8,756 nucleotides of DNA. It comes from Prevotellaceae bacterium (lineage in GTDB: Bacteria > Bacteroidota > Bacteroidia > Bacteroidales > Bacteroidaceae). The stretch lies in NCBI GenBank assembly GCA_021204715.1, contig JAJPYW010000060.1, positions 1 to 8,756 of the forward strand. Direction: 5' to 3'. Made by a program: the position numbers and the translations under genes. This document shows, piece by piece, positions 7,660 through 8,756 of this stretch (within the stretch, counting starts at the first letter, position 1; every line of letters starts with the position of its first letter). The notes under the pieces were generated by a model, which saw only the letters and a list, made by a program, of their open reading frames with translations, did not search any database and was not told the DNA's origin.

Positions 7660-7673
7660 GGGGAGTTGTCCCC
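7660..7673 (-). other. Small stem-loop just upstream of nagB
   Basis: GGGGA (7660-7664) pairs with TCCCC (7669-7673) around GTTG, about 27 bp upstream of the nagB ATG. If the leader starts at the candidate promoter near 7905, this hairpin would be close to the ribosome landing site. Five base pairs can easily arise by chance. Confidence 0.3.
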
Positions 7674-7739
7674 GATAGTTTCGGCAAATAAGGGGCGGCG
7701 GCTTCGGCGATGCGTCAGCCCTCACATCGTTAATGCTTT

Positions 7740-7900
7740 AAAAGCAGCTTCAGTGAGGCTTTGTCAGCAGTTTCTGTAAGAACCTAAAAGCAACTTCTGC
7801 AAGAACTTAAAAGCAACTTCTGCAAGAACTTAAAAGCAACTTCTGCAAGAACTTGGCAGCTGTTTCAGCATTGCTTCGGCAGCCCCTTCCTTTTATCACC
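7740..7900. repeat. 23-bp-period tandem array E, seven units
   Basis: Units begin at 7740, 7763, 7786, 7809, 7832, 7855 and 7878. The three central units (7786-7854) are identical, with core AGCAACTTCTGCAAGAACTT. The flanking units are progressively diverged but keep AGC in register (AAAAGC, GTCAGC, GGCAGC, GGCAGC). This pattern of exact centre and worn edges suggests recent duplication within an older array. It fills most of the gap between the radical SAM gene and nagB. Confidence 0.85.
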
Positions 7901-7904
7901 GCCT

Positions 7905-7935
7905 CAAAGATACGCTTTTTTTCTTATATTCCAAC
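7905..7935 (-). promoter_or_regulatory. Candidate nagB promoter
   Basis: CAAAGATA at 7905-7912 reads TATCTTTG on the - strand, matching TAnnTTTG. CAAC at 7932-7935 reads GTTG, a near match to the -33 box, with a 19-bp spacer. The -33 box overlaps the last codons of the radical SAM gene. Transcription would begin near 7898 and run through array E to nagB, giving a leader of about 265 nt. I found no better TAnnTTTG closer to the nagB start. Confidence 0.45.
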
Positions 7936-8756
7936 CAATTTACCCTGATAAGCGCCCCGGGCAGTCATGAGCCGGCGCAAGCGTTGGTTGAAGGCATGGA
8001 TTTTCGTGTCCCAGTCGGGGGCGATGAGTAGCGCGGGCGGCGATTGCGCGAGGAAGCGTTCCAAGACGATGCCGGGGCGCAGGCGCTCGATGAAGTCAAC
8101 AAGCAGTGAGAGGTACTCCTCGATGTCCATGAGCCAGAACTCCTCGGGGTGCTCGCGATACTCCGCTGCCATGCGTGTGCCCCATATCAGTTGCAGTTGG
8201 TGCACTTTGAGCGTGGTGAGCGGCAAGGCCGACAAGCGCGCTGCCGATGCCAAGATGCCCGCGCGCGTCTCTCCCGGAAGCCCGAAGATGAGGTGCCCGC
8301 CCACCATGATGCCCCGCCCGGCCGTGCGTTCAATGGCACTGACGGAATCCTGAAAAGTGTGCCCCCTGTTCACGCGCCGCAGCACCGCCTCGTCGGTAGA
8401 CTCGATGCCATACTCCACAAGGAGGAAGGTGCGGCGGCTCAAGGAGGCGAGGTAGTCGAGAAGCGCGGGAGGCATGCAGTCGGGCCGGGTTGCGATGACC
8501 AAGCCCACCACACCGTCCACGGCCAAGGCTTCCTCGTACCGCCGTTGCAACTCTTGTAAGTCGGCATAAGTGTTCGAGTAGGCTTGGAAGTAGGCCAAGT
8601 AGCTCATGCGGGGATACTTGTGGGCGAAGAACTGCTTGCCGTCTTCTAATTGCCGGGCCACGGACGCCCCGCCGCGGCAGTAAGCGGGATTAAAGGCCCG
8701 GTTGTCGCAATAGCTGCATCCCCCTACCCCCTTGGTGCCGTCGCGGTTGGGGCAGG
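7924..8756 (-). CDS. TIGR01212/YhcC-type radical SAM protein (5' end outside window)
   Basis: Radical S-adenosylmethionine enzyme of the YhcC-like family, whose reaction is not established to my knowledge. The frame runs off the right edge; about 277 codons are visible, most of a protein that is usually about 300 residues. The first visible codons give CPNRDGTKGVGGCSYC, the family's iron-sulfur motif, with Cys codons at 8752-8754, 8716-8718 and 8707-8709. Further family segments are YFQAYSNTYA, GLVIATRPDC, LLVEYGIES, NRGHTF and GGHLIFGLPGET. The GTG or ATG candidates inside the window (such as near 8661) are internal, because the cluster Cys residues lie upstream of them. The stop codon is TAA. 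Cytoplasmic, not obviously linked in function to nagB. Confidence 0.92.
   Translation of the reverse strand, partial: CPNRDGTKGVGGCSYCDNRAFNPAYCRGGASVARQLEDGKQFFAHKYPRMSYLAYFQAYSNTYADLQELQRRYEEALAVDGVVGLVIATRPDCMPPALLDYLASLSRRTFLLVEYGIESTDEAVLRRVNRGHTFQDSVSAIERTAGRGIMVGGHLIFGLPGETRAGILASAARLSALPLTTLKVHQLQLIWGTRMAAEYREHPEEFWLMDIEEYLSLLVDFIERLRPGIVLERFLAQSPPALLIAPDWDTKIHAFNQRLRRLMTARGAYQGKLVGI

Noticed and set aside
7740..7900. Array E as replication-origin iterons
   Set aside because: No replication initiator gene, AT-rich unwinding region or DnaA-box cluster is evident, and the same period recurs in four other spacers.
7914..7922. T-run as a terminator
   Set aside because: It has no stem before it on the + strand, and no gene on that strand ends here; it lies just past the stop codon of a - strand gene, where it reads as A residues.

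Overview
The window reads as a piece of a Bacteroidales chromosome. The evidence is a Bacteroides-type pyruvate phosphate dikinase, an S41-family lipoprotein of the Bacteroidales 'GEDRW...' type, an S37 peptidase and a NagB. There are also several TAnnTTTG-type -7 elements, the promoter signature of Bacteroidetes primary sigma factors, and most starts lack a Shine-Dalgarno sequence. Coding DNA is GC-rich and the spacers are clearly more AT-rich. I cannot fix the genus. It looks like ordinary core chromosome: no integrase, transposase, phage or CRISPR genes are visible.

Layout, left to right: the 3' part of ppdK (+, open at the left edge) and a likely terminator; a secreted S37-type serine peptidase (+); a 538-bp convergent spacer filled largely with short repeats; an S41/C-terminal-processing-peptidase-like lipoprotein (-) whose catalytic Ser and Lys positions are replaced; a divergent promoter region; mnmA, the tRNA 2-thiouridylase (+); a glycine-zipper lipoprotein (+); a spacer with a 22-bp perfect hairpin and another repeat array; nagB, glucosamine-6-phosphate deaminase (-); a 290-bp spacer, probably the nagB leader, with a third block of repeats; and a TIGR01212/YhcC-type radical SAM protein (-, open at the right edge).

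The genes do not form one pathway. PpdK and NagB belong to central and amino-sugar metabolism, MnmA to tRNA modification, and three proteins (S37, S41-like, glycine-zipper) are exported.

The most unusual signal is between the genes. Five separate stretches (2579-2693, 2779-2870, 2990-3082, 6694-6785, 7740-7900) are tandem arrays with different sequences but the same 23-bp period. One folds into a 26-bp stem, and one lies between a candidate promoter and nagB. An 18-bp motif is shared by two spacers about 4 kb apart. Just after its signal peptide the S37 gene has an in-frame 24-bp version of the same kind of repetition. A common period without a common sequence suggests one generating mechanism or one helical or RNA-length constraint. 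The second notable point is the apparently dead S41 protease.
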